The notes: generated from the sequence alone by a model not told the origin. Shown: positions 1 through 10,088, numbered from the stretch's first letter. The stretch: 64,000 nt of DNA from Trichomonas vaginalis G3 (GCF_026262505.1 NC_067206.1:13760205-13824204), one strand, 5' to 3'. Numbers and translations are program-made.

Positions 1-2022
1 GATATTCTTCTACTATGTCAGCCGAATTTTTTTTAGACTCTTGGAAATATTCCATATTCTCCGCATACTCTTGTTGAGGGTCAAGATTTTTCGGCTGTTC
101 CAAATCTTCATCTAGTTCTGTGAAGTTAGTTTCCAAAGGAGTGACTTGTTCGTTTCCTTCAGGCTCTTCTAGCTGTTGTTGCTGAACTATTTCTTCCATG
201 TCTGGTTGTATCTGAACTTCTTCCTGTGGAGTTTCTTGTACCTCATCTGCTGGCATTTCATATATTCCGAGACCGTTTTCAACAATTTCCCTATCTACGT
301 CATCCGCATTCATAAGCTTTTGTTCTTTCGTTCCGTCTCTATTTTTTACGCGTTTCATGACGAAAGTTGAATTGTCATTTAGCTCTGACATCAAATATCT
401 CGGAGTAAATTCATCCATGTCATTTGGATGATATGCTATTAAATCATATCCCTTAGCGAGCTTGTATTTTCCAGGTTTGAGATTATATCCGTTTTGGTGC
501 TGAGCCATAAAGCTAAATAGGTTCGGGTCAGTATTTCCATCCTTGAACTTTCCAATAGCTTCTTTATATCTGTCACTAAAGTCAACAGTATCTGGGAAAC
601 CACACTCTTCTTTAAGCATTTTTAAGAATTCTTGGTTTCCTTGTTCTCTACTTCTTTTATGTCCTTGCTCTGTTTGTGCAGGGTTTTGAACTGTTAGTTG
701 CTGTGCTGGTTGTTGTGCTGGTTGTGGAGGTGGTTGTTGTGCTGGTTGTTGTGTTGGTTTTGGTGCATGCCTGTGTCTGTGTCCATGTGACGATGTAAAT
801 GTTCTAGGTAGTCCTGGTGCAGGTGCTTCTCTTGGAGGGTTTGGTGGTATATAAGTTCCACCAGCTGGCACATATGTTCCATCTGCAGCGTAATGTCCTA
901 CCTGACTTTTCGTTTTTAAGAAAGCATTTACTAGGTCTGTTTTGGTCTGTTGTAACTCTTTTTCTTGACTTTTCACAACAGTTGCTCTAACGGCGTCATA
1001 GGCACTTTGAACTGCCTGTCTCGTTGCTGCATCTGTTATTTTCGTCATATTTTGTGCTACTTCTTTTAACTCTTTGTCGAAACCTTCAGACTTCAGTTTC
1101 TTTCCAGATGAGAAGTCGTTCACTTGTTTCACCTTACTATGAAGAGCTTCGAAGGCGTTCTTAAAGTCAGCATTTGTTAAAGCTTCATTTGAACTATCTT
1201 CATCCGCTTGTATTTTTGTCCTTATTGACCCTATGAGTTGGGCTGCTTTAGCGTTGGCTTGGGCATCTAACCAGTCATTGTTAGCTTTTATATATTCTGC
1301 GCTTTTCATTGCCTTTTGCATGCCGCGTCGTTATTTTTACTTTCTTGTGCTAAGTTTTCATACTGTACGGTTTGGTTTTGCAACTGTAAAAGTTTTTCTG
1401 CCTTTACATTTGCTTCAACTTCTTTTTTATACTCATCGCTATCCATATATGTCTTCAGGGCTTTTTGTTTTATTTCTTCATCTTTCAGTATTTTATATTG
1501 AGTAGTATGGTTTTTCAAATTTATGACATCTTGTTCCATTTTTGCTACTTCTGTTGCTTTTTCTGACACTTTTTTTGCATATTCCTCTGTACTTAGTTCT
1601 TTCAGTTGTTCTTCTTTCTTCTTTTTCTCTACGTTTAACTCATTGAGTTTCTTTGTGTGTCTGTCATATTCTAGTTTCTTTTCGTTTTCACTTATTTGCT
1701 TCTGTATGTCTATGTTTGACTTTTTGACATCTGTTATTTGATTTTTGAGTGAACTCAAATTCATTTGACTTTGAGGGTTATAGGCTGTTCCGTCTGCAGC
1801 TCCACCATAGCCTGCCATTTTCGCTAAAAGTGCCGCTCTTAAACCTCCACTCTGTGCACCAACAACTCGGTTTAAAAGCATAGGATTGCTTGACATTTGT
1901 TGCAACATAGTGGGGTCATTCAGCATTTGTTGTTGCAACTGTTGTTGTGGTGTTAGTTTTACTATTGGATGTTTCAATGCTCTCTTCCTCTTACGTATAT
2001 TCTTACGTAGCTTACGTGGCAT
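1..2022 (-). CDS. Large Gln-rich coiled-coil protein of family 1 Maverick, partial and frameshifted
   Basis: Reading starts at the ATG at 2022 and runs leftward off the window, so the C-terminus is missing. The first 238 codons are open to 1306. A single-base shift near 1309 moves the frame, which then stays open to base 1, about 670 codons in total. The N-terminus is very basic (MPRKLRKNIRKRKR), followed by a Gln/Met-rich stretch, a long charged coiled coil (roughly residues 80-230), a Pro/Gln-rich linker (bases 660-780) and an acidic C-terminal part. I do not recognise the family. Basic head, coiled coil and Pro/Gln linker fit a structural or DNA-associated virion protein, but that is inference. 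It is transcribed divergently from the repeat protein at 2459. The single frameshift may be a sequencing error. Confidence 0.6.
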
Positions 2023-2458
2023 TTTAAGTGAAGTTAAAAAGCGGTTTTTGACAGATGTTTATATGACACTTTTTGTTCAGCACAAAAAACTACTCGGTCA
2101 AAGTGTTGTCAGTTTTGTAAAATAACCGTCCTATCTCATTCTATAAGGGGAAAAAGGCTTCTCAAAGTATACTTCCTTGGAACGCCCGTAACTTTTCCTG
2201 TAGCGACGATAGACCCTTACTTGTCAGGACAAAGTTATACTATTTTGAGTGCTCTACAAAAAAGTCAACAGCGACGACTCTCAAAAACCGTTGTGTAAAA
2301 AGTTTTACCGTTGGACAAAAAAGTATATATAGAAAACAAAAAACGTTTATAGTTCATTCAATATTTGAGATGGAACGGTTTGCCAACGGAGACTTTTCAA
2401 TAAAATAAAAAAATAGAGGGGGTTACCGTTGACAAAACCGTTTATTTCAAACTTTTCT
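2023..2458. promoter_or_regulatory. Divergent intergenic region
   Basis: This 436-bp gap separates two divergent genes and so probably holds both promoters. It contains A/T-rich blocks such as the TATATATAG stretch near 2325 and several runs ending in CCGTT. No ORF, tRNA or clear repeat was seen. The boundaries simply follow the flanking ATGs. Confidence 0.35.
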
Positions 2459-4024
2459 ATGAGTAGTCCGAAAAAAACAGTTCATTTTTGTCTAATGGAA
2501 GACCACAGTAGTAGCATGACTGACAATTCTTTACAAAAGCTCTTTAAAGGTCAAACACTTATATCTTCATACTTTACTAGTATGTCCAAAGAGGTTACAC
2601 AGGTTTCAGTCCAATCAGACTCCAATCAGACACAAATTGAAGCTCAAATTCAACCAAAAGAAACTGCCGAAGTCGAACAAACTACAGAAGCTCAAGTTGT
2701 TTCAGTCCAATCAGACTCCAATCAGACACAAATTGAAGCTCAAATTCAACCAAAAGAAACTGCCGAAGTCGAACAAACTACAGAAGCTCAAGTTGTTTCA
2801 GTCCAATCAGACTCCAATCAGACACAAATTGAAGCTCAAATTCAACCAAAAGAAACTGCCGAAGTCGAACAAACTACAGAAGCTCAAGTTGTTTCAGTCC
2901 AATCAGACTCCAATCAGACACAAATTGAAGCTCAAATTCAACCAAAAGAAACTGCCGAAGTCGAACAAACTACAGAAGCTCAAGTTGTTTCAGTCCAATC
3001 AGACTCCAATCAGACACAAATTGAAGCTCAAATTCAACCAAAAGAAACTGCCGAAGTCGAACAAACTACAGAAGCTCAAGTTGTTTCAGTCCAATCAGAC
3101 TCCAATCAGACACAAATTGAAGCTCAAATTCAACCAAAAGAAACTGCCGAAGTCGAACAAACTACAGAAGCTCAAGTTGTTTCAGTCCAATCAGACTCCA
3201 ATCAGACACAAATTGAAGCTCAAATTCAACTAAAAACTTACACTCCTACAGAACCAGAAGGTGTCTTCTCATTCTCAACAACAGAAGCAAGATATAGAAG
3301 ACTCATTGCAGATTATCCAAACAATTTGTCCTTAACAGACAACAATGACTATGATAGATATTTCAAAAGTATAATAAAACCAGTCGAAACATTAGAAAAC
3401 AAAGTTCAAAACCCGACAGTAATGGTTGACTTTTTCTTGTCGAATTTGCCTTATGTTTCAACTATGATATCTCTTCAAGCAATTGACGAATTCATTCTTT
3501 GCTGTGAACCAAACTTAAGAGAACAGCTATATGAAACACTCAAAGACTTTCGCCCTTATCCTTTAACTTACAATTGGAAAGAAGATGAAAACAAACACGG
3601 TTCTTTCTCCTGGAATCTTTCCATTGTTGCTCCAGCTGGTGTAGCTGCACATCCATTCGAAATATATCCAAAATTGCATTACGAAAACAATATGCATATT
3701 ATAACAACAGCCGCTTTAGATATTATTGAACGGATACCAGATGGAGAAGAAGTTTCAATAATATCTGTTCAAGCAAACCGAGTTGCAATGCCACTTACAG
3801 TATGCAAATTCACTCACTCAAGCAGACAATTCTATCAAAATCTTGAGTTCGTTTTTACTGGCACAGCCAAAATGCTTCTCAAAAAACCAGAACAAACCAA
3901 AATAACCATCTTCTTATCTGGTTATTGTGAAGATGAAGACAATTCGGACGAAGAAGAAGAGGAGGAGGAAACAAGCGAAGACTCAGACGATATCCAGTTC
4001 ATTTCCATCCGTAAAAAACATTAA
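2459..4024 (+). CDS. Acidic-tailed protein with perfect 32-aa tandem repeats
   Basis: The first ATG in frame is at 2459 (MSSPKK...); the frame is open from a TTG at 2429, but a eukaryotic gene should use the ATG. The protein is 521 aa. Residues ~49-257 are six and a half copies of a 32-aa unit (VSVQSDSNQTQIEAQIQ...), identical at the DNA level. A non-repetitive domain of about 230 aa follows (starting FSFSTTEARYRRLI), then a Glu/Asp-rich tail near residues 495-510 and a basic end. I recognise no family. Neighbours are the divergent coiled-coil gene and a hairpin plus poly(T) tract downstream. The identical repeats show very recent expansion or ongoing homogenisation. A surface or virion role is possible but unsupported. 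Confidence 0.7.
   Translation: MSSPKKTVHFCLMEDHSSSMTDNSLQKLFKGQTLISSYFTSMSKEVTQVSVQSDSNQTQIEAQIQPKETAEVEQTTEAQVVSVQSDSNQTQIEAQIQPKETAEVEQTTEAQVVSVQSDSNQTQIEAQIQPKETAEVEQTTEAQVVSVQSDSNQTQIEAQIQPKETAEVEQTTEAQVVSVQSDSNQTQIEAQIQPKETAEVEQTTEAQVVSVQSDSNQTQIEAQIQPKETAEVEQTTEAQVVSVQSDSNQTQIEAQIQLKTYTPTEPEGVFSFSTTEARYRRLIADYPNNLSLTDNNDYDRYFKSIIKPVETLENKVQNPTVMVDFFLSNLPYVSTMISLQAIDEFILCCEPNLREQLYETLKDFRPYPLTYNWKEDENKHGSFSWNLSIVAPAGVAAHPFEIYPKLHYENNMHIITTAALDIIERIPDGEEVSIISVQANRVAMPLTVCKFTHSSRQFYQNLEFVFTGTAKMLLKKPEQTKITIFLSGYCEDEDNSDEEEEEEETSEDSDDIQFISIRKKH
2603..3229 (+). repeat. 96-bp perfect coding tandem repeat, ~6.5 copies
   Basis: Copies begin at 2603, 2699, 2795, 2891, 2987, 3083 and 3179 (partial). 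The full copies show no internal differences. The period is a multiple of three, so frame is kept; an overlapping second frame is also open through the array purely because of the periodicity. Confidence 0.95.
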
Positions 4025-4048
4025 AGCAAACATTTCTGAATAAAAACC

Positions 4049-4107
4049 TCATTTTATACTAAACATCTTCGGGGCTAGAGGGCACGAAGTGCCTGGAAGC
4101 CCCAATA

Positions 4108-4149
<42 letters not shown>

Positions 4150-4600
4150 CTAACATATACGTATCTAACAATTCATTTGGAATTTCAAACGATCTTAAAT
4201 ATGTAATTGAATTTTGTATCTTCTCATTTATTTGAGAAAGTTTTTCTTCAGCATTTTCCAATAAAAATCTTAATGGATTCAAATTGGCTTCTTGATTCTG
4301 AACAAAATTTAATACTTGGTATAAACGTGATTGAACTTCTCTTTTCAATTTTGTTTTATAATCTGTCAATCGAGGCTCGCGAATTCTAATTGAAGGAATA
4401 AAACCTGTTTGAAGTAAATCGTTTTTAATACGATAAAAGTAATTGGGTGCAACTTCTTCTAAAAGATTTTTGACAAAAACATCAATTCTTTGATTTTTAA
4501 CGCAGCCAAAATCGTGATATTTTATCTTTTTAAATAAAGATTCAGAAACGTTATTCACAACGGTTAATTCATTTGGTCTGGCAGCGGCTATCCACATCAT
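4049..4600 (-). CDS. Unrecognised ORF fragment running into poly-Lys
   Basis: From the ATG pair at 4600/4597 an ORF of about 150 codons (MMWIAAARPNELT...) runs leftward until it enters the 40-nt A tract, read as poly-lysine, and stops at 4049. The non-Lys part is helical with Leu/Asn/Glu-rich C-terminal stretches (e.g. ENAEEKLSQINEKIQ). I do not recognise it. Its 5' end lies exactly in the right arm of a long hairpin (TCATAGCCAACAATTCC), so the N-terminus may have been replaced when the hairpin array formed. The unique sequence followed directly by poly(A) suggests a truncated or retro-copied gene. Probably not functional. Confidence 0.35.
4071..4103. repeat. Nested GC-rich hairpin before poly(T)
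   Basis: Outer arms GGGGCT (4071-4076) and AGCCCC (4098-4103) enclose an inner hairpin AGGGCAC/GAA/GTGCC. It resembles in style the GC-rich double hairpins found inside the Mavericks of this window (triplet GAA loop), although the arms are nested here instead of side by side. Confidence 0.6.
4110..4149. repeat. Poly(T)40 tract
   Basis: Forty consecutive T residues. Read on the minus strand this is a poly(A) run directly abutting the ORF at 4150-4600, so it could be a microsatellite or a fossil poly(A) tail. Confidence 0.9.
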
Positions 4601-5610
4601 AGCCAACAATTCCTTATACAAAATTCAAAAACTTGGGTGCAATCAGAACTGATTGCACCCAAGTTTTTGAACTTTCTTGAGGGAATTAAAGGGTGAGAGA
4701 TTTATAGTCTATCTATATATCTCCCACCCTCTAATTCCCTCCCTGACAGCGGGAAACTTTGTCTGAATGTTAAACTATTCAGACAAAGTTTCCCACTGTT
4801 TGCGAAGGAATTGTTGGCTATGATGTACTGATTCATGATCAGTACATCATAGCCAACAATTCCTTATATAAAGTTCAAAAACTTGGGTGCAATCAGAACT
4901 GATTGCACCCAAGTTTTTGAACTTTCTTGAGGGAATGGAAGAGTAAGAGGTATACATTATGAATATATACCTCTTACCCTTCCATTCCCTCTCTGACAGC
5001 GGGAAACTTTGTCTGAATGTTAAACTATTCAGACAAAGTTTTCCGCTGTCAGCGAAAGGATTGTTCCATCTGGTGCATAAAGTGTGAATCTATGCACCAA
5101 ATGGAGCAAGTCCCTCGCGAAATTGCCAAAACTTGCGTCGCATTTCAAAGATTGCGACCCAAATTTTGGCGATTTCTAGTAGAGATGGAGTATTTTGAGT
5201 CACTGACCTATATGCAGTGGCTCAAAGGGCTCCATCTCTACTTTGAAGCAAGGAAACTTTCCTCGAAATTTTGATAATTTGAAGAAAGTTTTCAAGCAAT
5301 TAACAAAGGATTACTCGCTATGAGGTAAAAATTCTAGATTTTCACCTCATAGCGAGAGCTTCCCTTTCATTGCTTGAAAACTTTCCCCAGCTTCAAAATT
5401 TGGGAAAGGGCTGTAAAGTCGACTCCGATACCAGCAGGTACCAGAGTATTTAAAAGAGAAGCCCTCGTACGAGTTTCTATGAAGACCTTCTCATTCAAGA
5501 AGATCTTAATAGAAAATTGTACGAGGGCATTGGAAACTCGCGTCTGGTACATGTTGGTACCAGAGTGTTTGAGATTTGAAGACTCTGGTACTAACATGTA
5601 CCAGAATTTA
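4590..5610. repeat. Array of long hairpins with a 250-bp repeating architecture
   Basis: At least eight long inverted repeats lie head to tail. One perfect 23-bp-arm palindrome (TTCAAAAACTTGGG... with AA spacer) occurs at 4624-4671 and again at 4874-4921. A second hairpin at 4681-4739 and 4931-4989 shares only its GGGAAT foot; the rest of the stem differs completely between the two units, yet each is self-complementary. A third (GACAGCGGGAAAC...) is at 4744-4799 and 4994-5050. A fourth at 4805-4865 and 5055-5113 again has a different stem. Further hairpins are at 5120-5176, 5178-5243, 5279-5397 and 5541-5606. No convincing ORF. Function unknown. Confidence 0.85.
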
Positions 5611-5875
5611 TGATGAATTTAAGATGGACCATTATAAAATGGTAGCGGTTTGTTTCAAAAAAATTTAGATGAGATTTGCATAGATATAGATTATATGATT
5701 TATACATATGAAAAATAATATATAAAAATATAATTTTGAGATAATTATGTAAATAATATTTTAAATATTTGAATTTGAGGTATAATTTTATAGTAAAATA
5801 TATTATAAAGAGTATTTATATAAATATTGTAAAATAATATAAGTAATAAAAATTGAGACCCCTCCCTGTTTTTGA

Positions 5876-6361
5876 TGTTTTGTCACTTTTTCGGTAATTC
5901 TTATTGTTTCGAACCGAGACCTTGCCAGACTCATCTACCGTTTCTTCGAAGAGATAGACGCCATCTGGAAGGTACTCGGAAAGGACAGAACATGCAACAC
6001 CGTACTTCGTGAGTACCAAATTGAAGAAGGAATTGTCGAGGAAGAAGAGGAAGAAGAGGAAGAAGAGAAACACGAAGAAATTCCTGAAGCCGCTACATGG
6101 GCAACCCTTGTTGCCGATGACGGTTGCGAAATTTCCCAACCCTACCCATACCAAATCTGCAACAAGGAGACAGGCAAGGTTCTTACCCCAGTCCTCAACA
6201 ACTTGGGACACTTGAACCTTAACCTTCGGAATCGCGGTTCAATCTCCATGGGCAAGCTTGTCGCAATTCAATGGGTTCCAAATCCAGACAAGAAGACGAA
6301 GGTCAGACACATTGACGGTGACAAGCTCAACAACCGTAAGGAGAACCTCGAGTGGTTCTAA
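5876..6361 (+). pseudogene. HNH endonuclease-like remnant lacking a start codon
   Basis: The frame is open from after a TGA at 5873 to the TAA at 6359-6361 and encodes about 160 residues without an early Met. The C-terminus reads VRHIDGDKLNNRKENLEW, typical of HNH homing-type nucleases, preceded by a linker GHLNLNL...KLVAIQW. A run of about ten Glu lies mid-protein (6036-6070). The HNH family nicks or cuts DNA and is often a selfish passenger in viruses and transposons. Third codon positions are rich in C/G (GTC, CTC, AAC, AAG), unlike the AT-rich family 2 genes. With no in-frame start upstream, it is either truncated or expressed from a fused exon not visible here. Confidence 0.6.
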
Positions 6362-6409
6362 GAGTAAAAAAAATTATTTTAGGGGGAAACCCCAAGTAAA
6401 TTTAAGTTT

Positions 6410-6667
6410 TTATTTTTGGTATTCGTACCAATTTTGGAATGTGAAGACCACATCCCAACCTCTGTACGTGAGTCTTGGGTCCACGTCTAAGACCCTTCTG
6501 TAGCAATTCCAAGCCCGAGCAAATTCAATTGTCAACCACTCGTCTCCTCTGTAGTCTTCAATCCATTCTTTGAAGAGACGGTCGAGTTCGGGCTTGGAAT
6601 ATCTCTTGCCTGGGTCCGAGACCAACATTTGGTTGAACTGGACGAAGCGCTCAGGGATGTACGCCAT
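6410..6667 (-). CDS. Small Trp/Tyr-rich hypothetical protein
   Basis: An 85-aa ORF (MAYIPERFVQFNQML...) starting at the ATG at 6667 and ending just after the HNH remnant. It is aromatic-rich (several WY/WD/FQNWYE motifs) and helical. It has GC-ending codons like the HNH remnant and the PolB upstream, so the three probably belong to one family 1 block. No family recognised. Confidence 0.5.
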   Translation of the reverse strand: MAYIPERFVQFNQMLVSDPGKRYSKPELDRLFKEWIEDYRGDEWLTIEFARAWNCYRRVLDVDPRLTYRGWDVVFTFQNWYEYQK

Positions 6668-6699
6668 TAAAAAAATGTCACTTTTTTAAAATAAATTTT

Positions 6700-8850
6700 T
6701 TATTTCATGCAATGTTTAACTATTTCACCATCTTCTTTAACGCCCCAGTACTTACGCTTGGAGAGGACATGAACTTCGGTGAAAATTTTGTCCAATTTGA
6801 ATTGACCCATCTTTTCACCGACCATTCCTATTTCAATGAGTTTGTTATAGCCTTCTTCGTTCGTCATGAGTGCGTCAATGTTCTCATAGTAAACCTTGAC
6901 TTTGGATTTGACTTCGGAGAAGAATTTGTTGTACTCGTCAAGGACTGCTTTTGCGAACTGAGGGTAAGACCAATGTTCGACAATAGGTTTTAATGTGGTT
7001 ACTAAGCCACTTTGACCTTGAGTGAATTCGTACTTCAAAACAAAAGGAGAAAACCTTTCAACAAAGTTGTCGACCTTCTCATAATGTTTACTCTTCATCT
7101 CTTGAGGTTTCTTAATGGAATATCCCCATGTCGAATTCATAAGCAATTTGAGTGTCATTGCAAGTTTGGGTTTTGAAGCTTTCCTAATATCATACAGTTG
7201 TTGTATGACTTTTCCAACTGTATAGTTCCTTCCCGGGAACTCACCATCTTCGTTTGGAATTCCAGTCGGAATATATTGGACAAACCTCATGTATGCAGCG
7301 TTAAGGTCGACATAGTATATCTTTTCATCTGAGTCGAACTTGTCGCAACCAATTGGTCCAGTTTGTGGAAATTCAAGTGAGTCTCTTATCTTCTGAGAAA
7401 CTTCTCCTGTTATCTCATAAACATCGTCAAAGCAACCTGTTTCATATAAAACCTTCTGACCTAACTCAGATGCTCTCCAATACAATTTGACGTCAATTGG
7501 ATGTCTCAATGGAAGTTTGTTTATAGCATCTTGAAGTTCTTGCAACCTCATTGGAAGTTCTTCTGGTTCAGGTTGGTATCCGAACATACCAACCCTTGTG
7601 GAACTGTGTACTTCTTTTGTACTAGAACTTTGTCTGGAACAACTTTTGGTCTTGCTAACAATGAAAAGTTTGTTTCGTCTTTTGGTACAAAAGTTTCTGT
7701 CAGCTTGTCATCTGGAATTGGTTCCAACAAACCTTTCTCGAAAAGAATGTTTACAGCTCTGACAATGTTGCACTTACTTTTACCAAAGAATGGGTTTGTA
7801 AGACTTTCGTTCAACATGAAGTGGTTGTGGACAATTACAATCTTCAACCATGGTAAGTCTTTGTCAACAACATAGTCGTCATGTGAAGAACCTTTAGCTG
7901 TAGGTATGTTGACTCGGATATTGACATTTGCCAACGGTGCAATTTTTGCCAATTGACCTCTGAGAATGTACCTTGTCTTCACACATGACTCAAGATACTT
8001 CATCTTCTCATCTGTAACAAGACCAGAGTTCCTGAGACATGTAAGAATACAAGGTTCATTGACAATTGTTTCAATTGAATTGTAAATTCCATACCTTGTC
8101 AAGTCAATGTCAGACTTATTTATGAAGGGAAGTATCCAGCATGTTGTCTGACTGCTTGAGGGTTAGGTTGGTACCATTCGAACTTGACACTTGCAATTCC
8201 TTCAATTGCATTCAAAATGTCTGAGTCGGAGTCAACCATTTGTTCTCTCTTTGTAGTCTTGAAAGCGTCAAGAAGTTTTGCGGCTGTTTGTTCATTGCCA
8301 TGTGCATAGTAAATGTGACCATCCAAATCTGTTATGGTCAATCTGAGATTGTGTCCTTTCTTATTTCCGTCTTGAATTGCAGCAAGTACACCCATGAAGC
8401 CTTCTTTGTTCTTTCCTTCGTCAAAGTTTACTGTAAAGGTTCGACCAGATGTAATTTTCTTCTAACTTCACGATACTTTTCATATGCATATCTTGTTCTT
8501 TCCATGGGAGCATGTGCGTCTTCACTTTTTCCTTTTTTCCTTCTCAAAGGATGCAATTGTTCGTCATGTTTCCAGTAGAATCTGGCAAAGCCGTTGTGTC
8601 CTTCAACTTGAGGTTCACTAACATCGAAAGGCATGTCCATAAGACGTTCTTCTTCTAACCTCTCTAGTCTGTTTGGATAATTGGCACGTGCTGTTTCCAA
8701 ATCCATTTCGTAGCGAAGACCAGACAATTTGTCATAGACTTTTATGGGTCTTCCCTTCCTATATTTAAAATTCTTCGAAACTCTCCAACCATATCTTTGT
8801 AACTCTGCTTTTATTCTAGCAGACTTTCTATCCATTCTATATGGGGGCAT
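6700..8850 (-). pseudogene. polB: Protein-primed DNA polymerase B of family 1, frameshifted, no exonuclease domain
   Basis: Four overlapping reading frames together cover about 715 codons: 8850-8428, 8395-8120, 8102-7548 and 7587-6700. Shifts lie near 8455 (A-run), 8112 and 7600. The palm is recognisable: motif A VDLNAAYM, motif B KLLMNSTWGYS, a motif C-like YYENIDALMT and KRKYWG. The 8102-7548 segment resembles residues 365-455 of the intact family 2 PolB, including a Cys (NEPCILTCL) and a His (VHNHFMLNE). The three exonuclease motifs present in the 1,259-aa family 2 enzyme have no counterpart; the distance from that segment to the palm is too short. Family B enzymes of this type replicate linear genomes from a protein primer. 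The frameshifts suggest a dead copy or sequencing errors; the missing exonuclease cannot be explained by single-base errors. Confidence 0.75.
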
Positions 8851-8881
8851 TTTTATAAAAATTAAAAAAAATATTTTTTCT

Positions 8882-9466
8882 TTACTTTACATAACCGCCT
8901 GCTGCCATAAGTCTTTGACGCCAACCCATACCAGCTAATGAAGGTTGACTTGGTTTAGTTTCCAAACTAAACTTTGGTTTTGGTTTATCTTCAGTTTTTG
9001 GTTTTTCTTCTTCTATCGGTTTTTCGTCACTTTTCGGTTCCTCTGACTTTACTTCACTTGCAGGAACAGTTGTGTCGTCAACATCTTCATAAATATCATA
9101 TGCCATTTGTTTTTGTTTTCCTTTCAACTTTTTGTGTTTGTTGTAAAGTTTAGAATATTTCGACTCTAAGTCAATGAGATGTTCTATAATGAACTGTTGG
9201 TCAGTGAAGTAAACTTTTCCATCTGTTGTCTCGAAAGCTCCTTCAGACTTCAATATTTTATTTGTGAGAGTCTGTTTCTTTTTTGAGATACTTGCCGTTC
9301 CATTTTTATGAAAAGTGACTTTGTAGTTAGGGTTTGTATTTCCAGACCTGGCACTTTCTATTATTGAATTTTTCTCTTCATCTGTAAGTTCTTTGACAGG
9401 TTTTGACAATGGTTCTGAACTTTTTGTTTGTGGTGTCAAATCTACCGTTTCAACTTCTTCGGTCAT
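8882..9466 (-). CDS. Lys/Glu-rich protein with the small 'PxYxV...G...KKK..L' module
   Basis: A 194-aa ORF with its ATG at 9466. Residues ~35-70 read NPNYKVTFHKNGTASISKKK followed by QTL, matching in layout the small proteins at 14135, 58334, 11566 and 55765. A basic coiled coil (SKYSKLYNKHKKLKGKQKQ) follows, then a Pro/Lys/Glu linker and a C-terminal GMGWRQRLMAAGGYVK. It occupies the place between PolB and the small virion-type genes of family 1. Function unknown; a DNA-binding or scaffold role is inference only. Confidence 0.6.
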   Translation of the reverse strand: MTEEVETVDLTPQTKSSEPLSKPVKELTDEEKNSIIESARSGNTNPNYKVTFHKNGTASISKKKQTLTNKILKSEGAFETTDGKVYFTDQQFIIEHLIDLESKYSKLYNKHKKLKGKQKQMAYDIYEDVDDTTVPASEVKSEEPKSDEKPIEEEKPKTEDKPKPKFSLETKPSQPSLAGMGWRQRLMAAGGYVK

Positions 9467-9485
9467 TTCATCTCAGTAAAAAATT

Positions 9486-9650
9486 TTAGTTTGGTTTGTT
9501 TTCAACTGGTTGTTGTTGTGGAGGTGGGATGGTTCCTTTAATAATATCATTCAGTTTCACATGCTGAGCCTGACTATATGGTATCGGTTTAAATGCTGGA
9601 AGCCGACAAATCCATCTTGAACTCATTTGTCTCAATGCTGCATTGTTCAT
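9486..9650 (-). CDS. 54-aa Pro/Gln-tailed small protein
   Basis: A short ORF from the ATG at 9650 (MNNAALRQMSSRW...) to TAA at 9486, ending in PPPQQQPVENKPN. It fits exactly between its neighbours, and the 'TTTTTTATTGAGATGAAATG' type leader is shared with the gene start at 9466 (AAAAATTTTTTACTGAGATGAAATG), which supports a real gene. No family recognised. Confidence 0.55.
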   Translation of the reverse strand: MNNAALRQMSSRWICRLPAFKPIPYSQAQHVKLNDIIKGTIPPPQQQPVENKPN

Positions 9651-9669
9651 TTCATCTCAATAAAAAATT

Positions 9670-10071
9670 TTACATTCCCCACGTTTGAGGCGGTTGAGGT
9701 TGGTTATTGTTTACCCACTGTTGTGCATGGTTATATCCTCTGTTAAAGAATGTTTCACCTTGGTCCATATAGTATCCTGCTTGGTTATAGTAGTCATTTG
9801 CTTTGTTATAATAGTTTCCTGCTTGTCTTCCTACATTGTCCATCCATCCTTGAACTTTTCCTCTTGTTTCAGGATTTGGAATAAGATTTGTTGCATCTCG
9901 TGCTACATCCCAACCTTTCTGTACAGTTTGTATAATAGGTTGTGCTTTCTCTTTATGTATACCTAATGTACTCAAAATCTTCCTTCCAATTCCAAATGCA
10001 CCTCTGGCTATTGTTCCCACTGCGGGTAAAAATCTAGATGCAACTCCTGCTAATGCGCCAAATAAACCCAT
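9670..10071 (-). CDS. Small virion-type protein with amphipathic Gly/Ala N-terminus
   Basis: 133 aa from the ATG at 10071. The N-terminus MGLFGALAGVASRFLPAVG is hydrophobic and helical. A Tyr/Asn/Gln-rich region (NYYNKANDYYNQAGYYMDQG) and a PQPPQTWGM tail follow. The 174-aa protein of family 2 (MVAWAALGAMGTKALAFG...) has the same plan of Gly/Ala helix first and Tyr/Pro-rich end. By analogy with adenovirus-type minor capsid proteins it could be a membrane-active capsid component; this is inference. It is divergent from the integrase with a 17-bp gap. Confidence 0.55.
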   Translation of the reverse strand: MGLFGALAGVASRFLPAVGTIARGAFGIGRKILSTLGIHKEKAQPIIQTVQKGWDVARDATNLIPNPETRGKVQGWMDNVGRQAGNYYNKANDYYNQAGYYMDQGETFFNRGYNHAQQWVNNNQPQPPQTWGM

Positions 10072-10088
10072 TTCTTATGGGTTAAAAA

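Noticed and set aside
2603-3229. CRISPR-like repeat array
   Set aside because: Contiguous identical coding repeats with no variable spacers.
2637-3233. Second open frame through the 96-bp repeats (Lys/Leu-rich)
   Set aside because: It is open only because a 96-bp unit without stops in that frame is repeated; there is no unique sequence and it lies inside the real gene.
5367-5613. Overlapping ORFs on both strands within the hairpin array
   Set aside because: Sense and antisense frames are mirror products of the long inverted repeats; no conserved protein features.
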